This document shows, piece by piece, positions 11,570 through 22,952 of a stretch of 64,000 nt of DNA; position 1 is the first letter of the stretch; each line of letters starts with the position of its first letter. The position numbers were made by a program, and so were the translations under genes. Below the pieces are notes generated by a model that ran no database searches, had not been told where the DNA came from, and saw only the letters and a list, made by a program, of their open reading frames with translations. Origin of the DNA: Anastatus disparis (taxonomy: Eukaryota > Arthropoda > Insecta > Hymenoptera > Eupelmidae); assembly GCA_017163975.1 (NCBI GenBank), contig JAFFSR010000370.1:558001-622000 (forward strand). Reading direction: 5' to 3'.

Positions 11570-11814
11570 TAGGAATTATTCATTATGATTAATCACGTTA
11601 TCGATTATAGTAGGACAAAATTAATGTAATTAACTATAATCATTACTTATAATATACTATAATACTCAATATAGTTTGACTACATAATGATTATAATCTT
11701 TGATTATAGTAGCGCGAAAATACTACAAGAAACTATACTTCATTACTATAATACTAATGCATTCTTTAGCTATAGTTAACTACGGTTATTGATTATAGTT
11801 TTTTTCTTCAAGGG
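11570..11814. repeat. CTATAGT-rich terminal segment of a foldback-like element
   Basis: Words such as GATTATAGT, ACTATAAT and TTAACTATAATC recur, ending ATAGTTTTTTTCTTCAAGGG at 11814. Read inwards the tip is CCCTTGAAGAAAAAAAC, again a CCC-TTGA-A-rich tip. It directly abuts the BEL gag reading frame at 11815. The other end is not recognised and may be lost in the CATAAACC array. Confidence 0.45.
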
Positions 11815-12069
11815 ACTAAAGAAGTTAGTTTGATAATTGTCAGTTTTTATTTCTTTCTCAACATCATCTTCTGCCATATATGATTCGTATAACTTCTTTT
11901 TAAATAACGATTGCGCCTCTTCTAAATCTTTCATTTTCTTTTCTAAAGAATGAAAAGCTACTAATTTTTCTTCTTGAGGTGTACCAGTGCCCATCTTTGT
12001 TGTGAACGCTGTATATGCCCTTGTAAACGCTGATCGTAATAATTTTCTTTGCTTTTTCAGTGCCTCCAT
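11815..12069 (-). pseudogene. BEL/Pao gag N-terminal fragment
   Basis: ATG at 12069 opens MEALKKQRKLLRSAFTRAYT and continues through a charged, coiled-coil-like stretch (LEKKMKDLEEAQSLFKKKLYESY) to about residue 85. There it runs into the CTATAGT element at 11814. Basic plus coiled-coil N-termini of this kind begin gag in BEL/Pao elements. The primer-binding site and LTR lie just upstream on the same strand, and the protease fragment at 6690-7015 fits downstream. Family assignment rests mainly on that context. Confidence 0.65.
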
Positions 12070-12144
12070 TTTGAATTAGCTTATTCAAAAAATTTTCTTT
12101 CTTTGGTCTGCGTTACAAAAACACTTGCACAAAACACTTTGTGT

Positions 12145-12160
12145 CCTGTCACGGTCACCA
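12145..12160 (-). other. Probable primer-binding site of the BEL/Pao element
   Basis: On the minus strand TGGTGACCGTGACAGG follows the putative LTR and precedes gag by about 75 bp. It starts TGG, complementary to a tRNA CCA tail. The tRNA was not identified. Confidence 0.5.
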
Positions 12161-12423
12161 CAATTTCATATACGAGGATAGAAAAATAAAAGGCACAATT
12201 GTTAAAGTTCATTTAATATAAATATGAAATATAAAATTTGAGTTACAAATAGAAATATAAAGTTATATTATAGTTTGCTACGCTTTACAATGCCACGTCT
12301 TACGTATACGGGGTTTTAACGAGTTCTGTATTTTCGCTCTCGTGTCTTGTAGTTTTTATTAATTTCACGCGCATGCGTACAATATATTTTATAGAATAAT
12401 TTAATGTCTCATGCATTTACAAT
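12161..12423 (-). repeat. Candidate 5' LTR of the BEL/Pao element
   Basis: The segment lies between the primer-binding site and the foldback arm that resumes at about 12421. On the minus strand it would start TGTAAATGCATGAGAC and end ATGAAATTG. No second LTR exists in the window because the 3' part of the element is missing, so the borders are estimates. Confidence 0.4.
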
Positions 12424-12530
12424 AATAGGGTCGAAATAAAGTATTATAAATACTCCTTATAAGACATTTTTATTATAATAAAAATAAAAAATTCATTAGT
12501 TAAAAATACGTAGCTTTTAACCCATTAAGG

Positions 12531-13990
12531 CCCATGCAAAATCTGGATACGATAGCAAAAAAGTAACTGCGCCATCCTTTGCATAATCAAAAAATAAAGT
12601 ATACGTGTTTTTTCTTTTGCCATTTGTAATTGTTTACAAAAAATTATTTAAACAAATCACCAAAAAGTTCATAATTTTGAAAAACTAAATGCAGAAATCG
12701 ATTCTACGGGAAAAATCATGAAAAAAACCTAAGCAACATTTTTTTTCAGAGTCCAATTTGTCAGTGAAAAATGAGGATAAAGAATTGCATCCTGGCCGGG
12801 AGTGAAAGTGACTATGTCTAGTCCCATGCAAAATCTGGATAGGATAGCAAAAAAGTAACTACGCCATCCTTTGCATAATCAAAAAATAAAGTATACGTGT
12901 TTTTTCTTTTGCTATTTGTAATTGTTTATAAAAAATTATTTAAACAAATTACCAAAAAGTTCATAATTATGAAAAACTAAATGCAGAAATCGATTCTACG
13001 GGAAAAATCATGAAAAAAACCTAAGTAACATTTTTTTGTCAGAATCCAATTTGTCAGTGTAAAATGAGGATAAACAATTGCATCCTGGCCGGGAGTGAAA
13101 GTGACTATGTCTAGTCCCATGCAAAATCTGGATAGGATAGCAAAAAAGTAACTACGCCATCCTTTGCATAATCAAAAAATAAAGTATACGTGTTTTTTCT
13201 TTTGCCATTTGTAATTGTTTACAAAAAATTATTTAAACAAATCACCAAAAAGTTCATAATTTTGAAAAACTAAATGCAGAAATCGATTCTACGGGAAAAA
13301 TCATGAAAAAAACCTAAGCAACATTTTTTTTTCAGAGTCCAATTTGTCAGTGTAAAATGAGGATAAAGAATTGCATCCTGGCCGGGAGTGAAAGTGACTA
13401 TGTCTAGTCCCATGCAAAATCTGGATAGGATAGCAAAAAAGTAACTACGCCATCCTTTGCATAATCAAAAAATAAAGTATACGTGTTTTTTCTTTTGCTA
13501 TTTGTAATTGTTTATAAAAAATTATTTAAACAAATTACCAAAAAGTTCATAATTTTGAAAAACTAAATGCAGAAATCGATTCTACGGGAAAAATCATGAA
13601 AAAAACCTAAGTAACATTTTTTTGTCAGAATCCAATTTGTCAGTGTAAAATGAGGATAAACAATTGCATCCTGGCCGGGAGTGAAAGTGACTATGTCTAG
13701 TCCCATGCAAAATCTGGATAGGATAGCAAAAAAGTAACTACGCCATCCTTTGCATAATCAAAAAATAAAGTATACGTGTTTTTTTCTTCTGCTATTTGTA
13801 ATTGTTTATAAAAAATTATTTAAACAAATTACCAAAAAGTTCATAATTTTGAAAAACTAAATGCAGAAATCGATTCTACGGAAAAAATCATGAAAAAAAC
13901 CTAAGTAACATTTTTTTGCCAGAGTCTAATTTGTCAGTGTAAAATGTGGATAAACTTCCCACGTTTAAAAGTACTTATTGTTCCTTATGA
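12531..13990. repeat. Left subterminal array of 293-bp units
   Basis: Unit starts (CCCATGCAAAATCTGGAT) fall at 12531, 12823, 13116, 13409 and 13702, giving five direct copies of 292-293 bp. Units share GCATCCTGGCCGGGAGTGAA, CTACGGGAAAAATCATG and AGTATACGTG. Copies 2 and 4 share variants that differ from copies 1 and 3, suggesting expansion by two-unit blocks. Confidence 0.95.
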
Positions 13991-14254
13991 AATATAGACT
14001 TGTGAATCAGTTTCTTGTTTGTATAATAAAAGTAGATAAATATTTTTTTATTTTTCGATTCCTTTCGCATTAGAAATCACGTTTGAGTGGCAGGCTAGTG
14101 GTTGGATACAAGAACTTCGGATACAATTTTTGAAACGAAAATTTTGGATATAGCTGTTCTGTTTAGAATTTTGAGATACGTAGTATATATTTTTTGTAAA
14201 TTTAAGTATTAGTAGACGTGGGTTTTATCATTCTACATTGTAACGCAACTAACA

Positions 14255-16057
14255 ATGGCGAGACGGAGACTTACTGATCTCCCTGATTTAGTTGACGATT
14301 CTGACATTGAAGGAAATCAACATATCGATATAGCATTTATTCCTGATGAGCATGAAAGTTCAGATGGAGAATCGGATGGTGAACTAGATGAAAATACGTT
14401 GTCTCATAACCTCCCTACAGGCGCTTACGAACATGTGAAAAGTACTTACACAAGTACTCAAAAATTATTGGAGCCCAATCATATTTACAATTGAAAAAAT
14501 AATGCTTTGAATAATAGTCCTCCTGATGACGAGCATAACTTTGATATTTCACCTATTTTACCATTACTTCCTAAAAATTCTTTAGAATTATTCGAAATAT
14601 TCTTTTCAAAATCAATGAAAAATCACATTATTGAAACCACTTCTGAAAATAATTTTGATTTATCTGTAAATGATTTGGACAAATTTATTGTAATCATCAT
14701 GATTACTATCATCAATTCCCGAAAAAGTTTTCGTGACTATTGGTCAACAAGACGAATTCTTTAGTGCCCAGTAATTTTCGAACTTATGCCAAGAAACAAA
14801 TTTGTTGCCATCAAGAAGAACCTGCGATTTTATAAACTTCAAGAAAAAAACGATAATGATAAAGTTTGGAAGGTTAGAACTCTATATGACATGTTTCGTA
14901 AGAATTGCATGCAATTTGGTTTCTTTGACTACAATTTATCAATAGATGAAGTGATGATAAAATATTATGGTAAGTTCGATATCAAGCAATGTATAAGGAA
15001 TAAGCCTATTCGATTTGGAATAAAGGGATGGGCACTCTGTTCTTCTGATGGGTATTTGTACGACATCGATATTTATACCGGAAAATTAGGCATTGATGAA
15101 CGAAATTCTTTACATGCCGTTGGTTTGGGATCTAGAGTAGTAATAAAATTACTTTCTCCTTTACTAGAGATTACCGAAAAAGAAGAACTGAATAAATACC
15201 ATGTTTATTTTGATAATTTTTTTACTAATCCGGATCTCATGATCCATTTGCTGAAAATTGGTTTATCGGCAACAGGAACTGTTCGGCAGAATCGTGTGAA
15301 AACGAAAGTCGAAATGACGAAAAAAGCAGAAAGAGGAACCACTATTTCGATGCATGAAGAGAATTCAAAATTGAATTACATTACGGTAATGGATGCAAGA
15401 CCCGTGTCGATTCTCTCTAATAAATATGGGGATGAACCAAAATGTCGAATGCAAAGATGGCAGGGATCGGCTAGAAATTCTGTTCTTTTTCCTCATACTA
15501 TTTCTATGTACAATCGACATATGGGTGGAGTTCATAATCAGCACTGTAATGCTTTGATGCCCTCGCTTCGAAGTAAAAAATGGACATGGTGTCTCTTTTT
15601 ACGACTTATCCAAGCATCATTATCGAACGCTACAGTGATTTATAATAAGCTACACCCAGATGAAAAAGAAGGTTCTAAACAAATTGTTCAAGATGTTTGT
15701 GAATATTACATTCATAAGTTATCCTCGACACGTCGTTCTTCACGAAAAAAAGTGTATGATTCAGGCAGCTGTTCAGCAGACGAACACGTGATGAAACATA
15801 GAAGCCTGAAAAAATGTGGAGTATTGACGTGTTCTACAAGAACTGAGTGGTATTGCACAAAATGTTGTATATCTATATGCAGAGTACATAGAGAAGGACA
15901 TAGGATGAACACTAATTCAATTCTTCTAAATAAACTTCCAGTGTCTTGTGTAAATCATTTATATATCAATGCAATCAACAATTTATTATTATTTGACTTG
16001 CATCTCTTTCATTCGCGTGATGCGATTGTTTATCCTCATTTTACACTCACAAATTAG
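14255..16057 (+). pseudogene. piggyBac transposase, two in-frame stops
   Basis: One frame of about 601 codons, close to the usual ~594, runs from ATG 14255 to TAG 16055-16057. The only breaks are TGA at 14492 (codon 80) and TAG at 14762 (codon 170); there is no frameshift. The N-terminus is acidic (DLVDDSDIEG, EHESSDGESDGELDEN). The core begins DYWSTRR and PRNKFVAIKKNLRF. SIDEVMIKYYGK holds the first catalytic Asp (about residue 231) and VYFDNFFTNPDL the second (about 320). The third motif, normally GGVDxxDQ, reads GGVHNQHC, so the last catalytic Asp is His. A C-terminal cysteine-rich domain is visible (CGVLTC, WYCTKCCISICRVH). The final ~17 codons come from a subterminal repeat unit. The transposase is almost certainly inactive. 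Confidence 0.95.
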
Positions 16058-17159
16058 ACTATGACAAAAAAATGTTACAAAGGTTTTTTCCATGATTTTT
16101 CCCATAGAATCAATTTTCACATTTAGTTTTTCAAAATTATGAACTTTTTGGTAATTTGTTTAAATAATTTTTTATAAACAATTGCAAATGGCAAAACAAA
16201 AAACACGTATACTTTATTTTTTGATTATGCAAAGGATGGCGTAGTTACTTTTTTGCTATCCTATCCAGATTTTGCATGGGACTAGACATAGTCACTTTCA
16301 CTCCCGGCCAGGATGCAATTGTTTATCCTCATTTTACACTGACAAATTAGACTATGACAAAAAAATGTTACATAGGTTTTTTTCATGATTTTTCCCATAG
16401 AATCAATTCTCACATTTAGTTTTTCAAAATTATGAACTTTTTGGTAATTTGTTTAAATAATTTTTTATAAACAATTGCAAATGGCAAAACAAAAAACACG
16501 TATACTTTATTTTTTGATTATGCAAAGGATGGCGTAGTTACTTTTTTGCTATCCTATCCAGATTTTGCATGGGACTAGACATAGTCACTTTCACTCCCGG
16601 CCAGGATGCAATTGTTTATCCTCATTTTACACTGACAAATTAGACTATGACAAAAAAATGTTACATAGGTTTTTTTCATGATTTTTCCCATAGAATCAAT
16701 TCTCACATTTAGTTTTTCAAAATTATGAACTTTTTGGTAATTTGTTTAAATAATTTTTTATAAACAATTGCAAATGGCAAAACAAAAAACACGTATACTT
16801 TATTTTTTGATTATGCAAAGGATGGCGTAGTTACTTTTTTGCTATCGTATCCAGATTTTGCATGGGACTAGACATAGTCACTTTCACTCCCGGCCAGGAT
16901 GCAATTGTTTATCCTCATTTTACACTGACAAATTCGACTCTGACAAAAAAATGTTACTTAAGTTTTTTTCATGATTTTTCCTGTAGAATCGATTTTCACA
17001 TTTAGTTTTTCAAAATTATGAACTTTTTGGTAATTTGTTTAAATAATTTTTTATAAACAATTACAAATGGCAAAAGAAAAAACACGTATACTTTATTTTT
17101 TGATTATGCAAAGGATGGTGTAGTTACTTTTTTGCTATCTCATCCAGATTTTGCATGAG
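16005..17159. repeat. Right subterminal array of 293-bp units, inverted
   Basis: Nearly four copies lie in inverted orientation relative to the left array, with unit ends (ATCCAGATTTTGCATGGG) at 16280, 16573, 16866 and about 17159. The first copy overlaps the transposase stop codon. Together with the left array it makes a giant inverted repeat of more than 1 kb per side. Confidence 0.93.
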
Positions 17160-17303
17160 CCTTAATGGGTTAATATGAAAAAATATACAAAACTCATGTG
17201 TACGAAACAGTGTGAAAAATACGTGTTTTTTACACGTACAAAAAACACTTGTTTTTTTCAATAAGCAAGAATTTTTCACAGAATTTCACGTCAAAAAATT
17301 GTT

Positions 17304-18589
17304 GGTTCTTAATCCTAGATTTTTAAAAATATCTCTATATCACAGTCTTCTATTTCTAGTAATGAAAAGCCTAATATAGAAATATTTCTAACAATTTGGA
17401 AAACTGCAATATTGGTAACTATGTAAAAATCATATACCCTATTACATCCCCTTATGCAACAAAAATTTGAAAAAAATTTTTTTTTTGGTTGTATATGGTA
17501 CTCTTCCCTTGCGTATATTTATCTTAGAGATAACATACTATCAATTTATGCAATTAAAAAAAATTTTTTTTTCAAGAGGTTATACCGTACTGATTCCTTA
17601 AAAAAACATCTTAGCTTACATCTAAACATTTCTATATGTATGTATACAAAATTTATTTCAAAATTATTAGAAAGAAGAAAAAAAATAGATGTTTCGCCAT
17701 CTTTAAAAGCTTTGGACTCATTCAGAGGGTCCTTCCAATAACCTTACATTGATCAGCTGTTGAAAAAGCTGATGGTGATCAGAGTCAAAGTTCTAAAATA
17801 AACTATAAGAGTTCATCTAGAACGATGACCTAACGTTTCATCCAGATCTTGAAAGACCCGAGTACGGTAGCATGAGTTTGACAATTCGTGTGCTTAAGCA
17901 CCGCAATCGGGACGAAGTCAAGCTGCTTTCTCAATGAGACTCTCTGGCTCATTCAGAGGATCCGTTCAGCGCGATGACTCAATAGCCGACTGCCACGAGC
18001 TTTTCCAGATCTCAAAGAGACCTGGCTAACCTTATTGGCACCAAAAATTAGTCAGCATGGCTCAAGGGCTCCAGACCCCGAGAGGTCCAGTCTGCCTATC
18101 AAGCGCGAGCTTGATATGAATATACCACGCGTAGTATAACTTTTATGTTATACTATCAAATATATACTCATGTGAAATTTTAATATTAGTTAATAAAATC
18201 ATTTAGTAAAATCCCCACCATGAAGATTGCCGTCACTACAAGACCGTCGACCAATCAGCTGCGATCTGTGTAGCGATAAAATGAGCTGAATTCTTGAATT
18301 AATTTCATTTTTTTGTTCTTTCACTGCTCGAAAGCATGTCTCCCGAAGACGAGAAGTCATAGAACTTCGGAACATTGAGAGAGATGGTGAAAGATTTTTT
18401 TATGGATAAGATTTCCTCTCTCTTTGACCAATCAGCTCTTTTCAGAGTTAAATATATTTTCTAATGTGAAACAAATGGTTTCAAATTTCTTCACATTGAA
18501 AAAAAAATTAAAATATTAATCAGTCCATTTTAGGACTATATATTATTTGAACGTAAAAGCTATTAGTTTAAAATTGAAGTATGAAAGTA
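17304..18589. other. Unassigned stretch with a small imperfect repeat cluster
   Basis: No gene is supported. Between about 17710 and 18080 the sequence is less AT-rich and repeats CTCATTCAGAGG(G/A)TCC (near 17718 and 17950) and TCCAGATCT-AAAGA-ACC (near 17840 and 18012). A hairpin with TGATCAGCTG lies near 17751. Another short hairpin, AGTATAAC/GTTATACT, lies near 18135. An open frame at 17454-17741 looks like chance. Confidence 0.4.
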
Positions 18590-19405
18590 CCCCACATAGC
18601 ACGTAAGCTTCCTGTAAGCTTCCAGGAAGCTTCCGTGTTAAGTTGGAAATCTTACAGGAAGCTTTCATGGGAAGCTTCCAGTGAGCTTAAAATGTCTGGA
18701 ACAAACTAGCTGTCAAAAATATTCCGAAAACGATTATTATAATCTTCTAAGGAATCTTTCAGGAAGTTTTCCCGAAAGACGATGGTAAGCTTCCAAGGAA
18801 TCTGAATAAAAGATTACAGTAATATTTTTACAAAGCTTACTAGAGTCCTACACATATGTTCCTTGAAACCTTATAAAAAGCTTCCATGGAAGCTTTCAGT
18901 AAACTTAAAATGTCTGGAACAAACTAGCTGTCAGAAATATTCCGAGAAAGATTGTTGTAATCTTCTAGGGAACCTTTTAGGAAGCTTTCTCATAAGACGT
19001 TGGTAAGCTTCCAAGGAATCTAAATAAAAGATTTCGATAAGATATTTATAAAGCTTTCGTGAGTCTTACATATAGATTCCCTTAAATCTTACAGGAAGAT
19101 TTCATAGAAGCTTTCAGTAAGATTAAAATGTATGGAAAAAATTAATTGTCAGAAATATTTTACATAAAGTTGTCGCGTAATATTTTAGGGAACCTTTCAG
19201 GAAACTTTAACGAAAGGATTACAGTTAGCTTTCAAGAAATCTTAATAATAGATTCTAGTAAGATAACTACTAAGCTTCTAGAATCTGATACATTTTTATA
19301 GATTTATTTTATCGTTCATATAACTTACAAATTATTTTATACAGTAAATAATTAACATTATTACGCATATAACTCATAAAACGCATAAAACGCAAGAAAA
19401 ATTTT

Positions 19406-19478
19406 CGACCTTATCGGAGCTCGAACCCATGACCTACAGATTATGAAGCATCAACGCTACCTATTACGCTACGGTACG
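19406..19478 (-). repeat. tRNA-Met-derived sequence (SINE head or tRNA pseudogene)
   Basis: On the minus strand GTAGCGTAATAGGTAGCG (box A-like), GATGCTTCATAATCTGTAGG (anticodon arm retaining CAT) and GGTCATGGGTTCGAGCTCC (box B-like) follow the order and spacing of elongator tRNA-Met. The acceptor stem does not pair, so it is not a functional tRNA. It lies inside the AAGCTTCC foldback. Tail and target duplication were not found. Confidence 0.6.
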
Positions 19479-20374
19479 CTTGTTACGCACACTGATCATT
19501 TCTTATTTATATAGTTTACGTAACATAAACTTTGTCTTTTATATTCTTTTCAGCATTCGTAAAATTAAATGAAACAGTTAATTAATAATAAGTTATTAAT
19601 AATTATTAAAAATAATTAGATGTCAGTATAATTATTTTTTTGTATTAAAAAATTAATTCTTTTATACAACTGAAAATATTTTATGAAAATAACATCCAAT
19701 TAATTTACTTAATTATTAATACTTCAACTATCCTACAGAACAAATCTAATTTTTTTACTACAAGAAAGAGTTTTATATAATTTTTCATTGAAAAAATTAT
19801 TAATAATTTATTGCGCATTTCTAAATTATTATTCTTGTATAAAAAAAATAATTTTTAGTTAGAAAATTTTGTAATATAAAACTAATTATCAATCAATCTA
19901 TTATTTACATAAATGTTTAATAATTGTTTAAAACAATATAAAAAGAAGATTAAAAATGTCTACTTTACCGACATTTCCTTTTTCGTTCCGAGAAATATTC
20001 CATGAAATGTTGTTGAAAAGTAACATATACCTTTCTTGGAAGCTAACTGGAAGCTTTCTGTGTTACCTAACTGATGAAGCTTACAGAAAGCTTACAGGTA
20101 TGTTATATGGAAGATTTAATTAAGTAGTTTCGTGGAATATTCCTCAAACATTTACATGAAGCTTTCACGAAAGCTTCCCGAAAGTGTTCTTAGTTAGCTT
20201 ACTAGTGAATCTTTCAGGAAGCTTACTGCAATCTTTCTAGTTAGTTTACTTGAAACCTTTGCTAATCCATTTATTAAGACTTTTGCGTAAGGTTACAGAA
20301 AGATAGCGAAAAGATTCCACGGAATATTACATGTAAGTATTTAGGAAGCATTTTTTGGACTTATATTATGCTTA

Positions 20375-21252
20375 CCCTATTGAAAAAAAACACGTGCAAA
20401 ATACACGTGTTTTTTACACGTGTTTTTTACATGTAAAATTTGCGTGTTTTTTCAAGCATTTTTTTCACGTGCTTTTTTCACGTGTTTTTTTCACGTGTTT
20501 TTGTTGACGTGAAATATTGTGAAAATTGAAAAAAAACACGTGTTTTTTGTATATTTTTTCATATTAAAAACTACGCATTTTTCATTAACGAACAATGAGA
20601 ATGTTTTGTAAAGAGTATTTATAATACTTTATTTTAACCCTTTTGAAAAAAATACGTTCTATCTACACGTATTTTTTTATAACTCTTCGAAGATCGAAGA
20701 GCTTCTAAGACCCAGAGTGTCTGGCTTCATATATCTTGTGTCTTCGAAATTTGTATAGGGGATGACAAAACTGAGAAAAACGCCACCTAGTGATTTAAAA
20801 TCGCTATTGATGATCGATTATGTCGGTCTGACTCTAAGTCACTAGGTGGCGTTTTTCTCAGTTTTGTCATCCCCTATACAAATTTCGAAGACACAAGATA
20901 TATGAAGCCAGACACTCTGGTCTTAGAAGCTCTTCGATCTTCGAAGAGTTATAAAAAATACGTGTAGATAGAACGTATTTTTTTCAAAAGGGTCAAAATA
21001 AAGTATTATAAATATTCTTTACAAAACATTCTCATTGTTCGTTAATGAAAAATGCGTAGTTTTTAATATGAAAAATATACAAAAAAACACGTGTTTTTTT
21101 CAATTTTCACAATATTTCACGTCAACAAAACACGTGAAAAAACACGTGAAAAAAGCACGTGAAAAAAATGCTTGAAAAAACACGCAAATTTTACATGTAA
21201 AAAACACGTGTAAAAAACACGTGTATTTTGCACGTGTTTTTTTTCAATAGGG
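20375..21252. mobile_element. CACGTG foldback element, copy 2
   Basis: The 878-bp element starts CCCTATTGAAAAAAAACACG, ends with the complement, and is flanked by TA on both sides (20373-20374, 21253-21254). The arms repeat ACACGTGTTTTTT. Inner arm segments (TGTATATTTTTTCATATTAA, CTACGCATTTTTCATTAACG, ATAATACTTTATTTT) match copy 1. The arms are nearly identical, implying recent origin or conversion. It is inserted in an AAGCTTCC foldback. Confidence 0.9.
20638..20992. repeat. Central palindrome with CCCTTTTGAAAAAAATACG ends
   Basis: At the centre of the CACGTG copy, CCCTTTTGAAAAAAATACGT and its complement bound a near-perfect hairpin with ~155-bp arms. These include CTCTTCGATCTTCGAAGAG-type repeats, ATACAAATTTCGAAGACACA and AACGCCACCTAGTG/CACTAGGTGGCG. 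It could be a nested foldback of the same tip class, or simply the element's own core. The flanks are symmetrical, so a target duplication cannot decide. Confidence 0.7.
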
Positions 21253-21354
21253 TACTGTAAGCTTATGTTAATTTTCGAAAAGCTGAATGGAAGCTTCCAC
21301 TGGAATATTTTATAAAAGTTTCATGGGAAGCTTCCTTGAAAGCTTTCGTGCTAT

Positions 21355-21480
21355 ATGAGATATCGCTATATATGCAAGTATATCGTTATATATGCAAGTA
21401 TATCGTTATACATGCAAGCATATCGTTATATGAAAGTATATCGTTATACATATGAAAGTATATCGTTATATATATATATA
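21355..21480. repeat. ~20-bp minisatellite
   Basis: About five to six copies of TATATGCAAGTATATCGTTA, decaying into TATGAAAGTATATCG and a short TA run. It lies at the end of the AAGCTTCC element. Confidence 0.85.
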
Positions 21481-22952
21481 TTAGAGCGTCACTTATTTAC
21501 AACTTTTCGAAAATCGTTGCTCCCAAGGTTTAGTTTGATTGATGGTACCTAAAAACTTAAAAACCCATCCATAGATTACTTAAAAAATGACTTTAACACG
21601 TGCCGGTTTTCAAAAATCGTAATTTTGTCATTTTTTTGAAAATTTTGCATGTATTGACTTGGATTTAATTTAAGAAAGTTCTTACTGGTATCTAATCATT
21701 AAGGCATGTTTGTGCAATCATAAACGAGCCTTCAGCACATTTTGGAACAATAAAATTTAATTATTCGCCTCTTTGGAATATGATGAACCTTATAAAAAAG
21801 TTGAAAAATACAAAAAAATCAAGTTTTTTTCATTTTTTGAATGCCTTATCATTTTTGGACATATATTGTATCATTAAATTCTGAAAGTAGAGCTTAAAAC
21901 CTTTAATTTTATTTTTTATTCGTGTTTCTAAACTTCCTAGAACCTGAGATAAGGTTATTGAAAATCACGCAAAAAAATAAATAAAAATCACACCTATGAA
22001 TCAGAATTTCAGTTTTTCAATTTTTCATACTCTTTGCCGTATTCTCACATTTATTAAGCTATTAAATTGTTTCGTAAGAGTTTAAAAACTTCAAAATTTC
22101 TTTCTGTATTGAGGTATGTTCGATTGATAGTAGATAAATATTGAAGGTATACAATCTGTGAGCCCCAAGCTTTCAAATGTTTAAACAAATATAAAATTAA
22201 AGCTCCTTACTTTCTGTCATAAATTTTATATTAAAAAATCTTCAGAACATTCAATTCTGCACGTGGCTTAAAAAAATTTTGAAGATGTCATTTAATATAA
22301 CTTTACAAAACAAATAAATTCATTTCTTAGATTCGAAACGGATAATTTGAAGCTAAATAGAGTTTTGTGCGTATTAATATAATAGAATAGAAAATTATTT
22401 GAAAAAGTGACTACAAAGTTAAAAGTTATCGAAATTCAGCAATACCTGGCTGGTTGAATTTACCTACGATACCGGTAAAAAATAACAGTAGAGCTCTATT
22501 TTATCACCTAGAAATTTAAAAAATGTTTCTGTCATTAGAAATATCAGTGCTTGAAAATTCTTGTACTTATTGATTTTGAAATTCTCAAAGAAAAAAGTAC
22601 ATGCAATAATTTCTTTATATGAGATTGATTTTGTTTACAAAAATCAATTATTGATAAGAATTTAATTTTAATATTCATTTTACCAGGTCGTGTTTTTTCG
22701 TATTCTTTCATATCAGTAATATTAGCATGTGACCGTGGCTTAATAAAGTTATGTTGAAGTTAAAGTATAAGTATAAAATGTTCGTTTCGTAAAATTTTAT
22801 TTATCATAAGTTGCATATTCGACAAGTTTTTAACGTAGCTATCATATAAAGAAAAGATACAAACTGTATTTTTCATTGTCTACTGCAACTTGAGGTAAGT
22901 TATTTGGAACATTAAAATGAAGCTTTCTAATAATTTTTTTTATTCCAATGTA
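21481..22952. other. No gene recognised
   Basis: AT-rich sequence without a convincing ORF, RNA gene or inverted repeat. Confidence 0.5.

Larger units (their letters stand above)
12521..17169. mobile_element. piggyBac element with TTAA target duplication
   Basis: The 4,649-bp element is bounded by TTAA at 12517-12520 and 17170-17173. Tips are CCCATTAAGG at the left and CCTTAATGGG at the right, followed by a shared (ATCC)AGATTTTGCATG(G/A) block. TTAA plus CCC tips is diagnostic of piggyBac. It contains inverted arrays of 293-bp units on both flanks and one transposase gene. The target was the right arm of the CACGTG foldback: TATTAA sequence on one side and AAAGCTACG on the other are continuous in the foldback's other arm. 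Confidence 0.95.
6307..17303. mobile_element. CACGTG foldback, copy 1, split by two large insertions
   Basis: The left arm (6307-6694) is dense in ACACGTGT and AAACACGTGTTTTTT, starting CTCTACTGAAAAAAAACACG. The right arm is in two pieces, about 12421-12520 and 17170-17303, separated by piggyBac. Matching inner segments include CGTACACATGAGTTTTGTAT, AAAAGCTACG and AAAGTATTAT(G/A)AATA. A BEL/Pao retroelement occupies the centre. The second copy at 20375-21252 lacks both insertions and serves as reference. The tips are more decayed than in copy 2. Confidence 0.75.
18590..21360. mobile_element. AAGCTTCC foldback element, small copy
   Basis: The left tip CCCCACATAGCACGTAAGC at 18590 follows TA. 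The right end reads AAGCTTTCGTGCTATATGAGA, then TA at 21361-21362. The arms are full of GGAAGCTTCC, CAGGAAGCTTT and TAAGCTTCC. The long middle (about 19300-19980) is unrelated AT-rich sequence with a tRNA-derived segment. The right arm contains the CACGTG element at 20375-21252. It is the same family as 27042-32476. Confidence 0.75.

Noticed and set aside
12531..17159. Regular direct repeats that could be taken for a CRISPR array
   Set aside because: Units are 293 bp without unique spacers, inverted between flanks, inside a eukaryotic transposon. The 28-bp units at 35980-37021 also lack spacers.
17454..17741. 95-codon plus-strand open frame
   Set aside because: A/T-run-derived residues (FFFG, KNFFFK), no recognisable motif, no supporting context.
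20638..20992. Separate nested insertion with CCCTTTTGAAAA tips
   Set aside because: Not rejected as a repeat, only as a proven insertion: flanks AA and TC are explained by the host palindrome, so no duplication can be shown.
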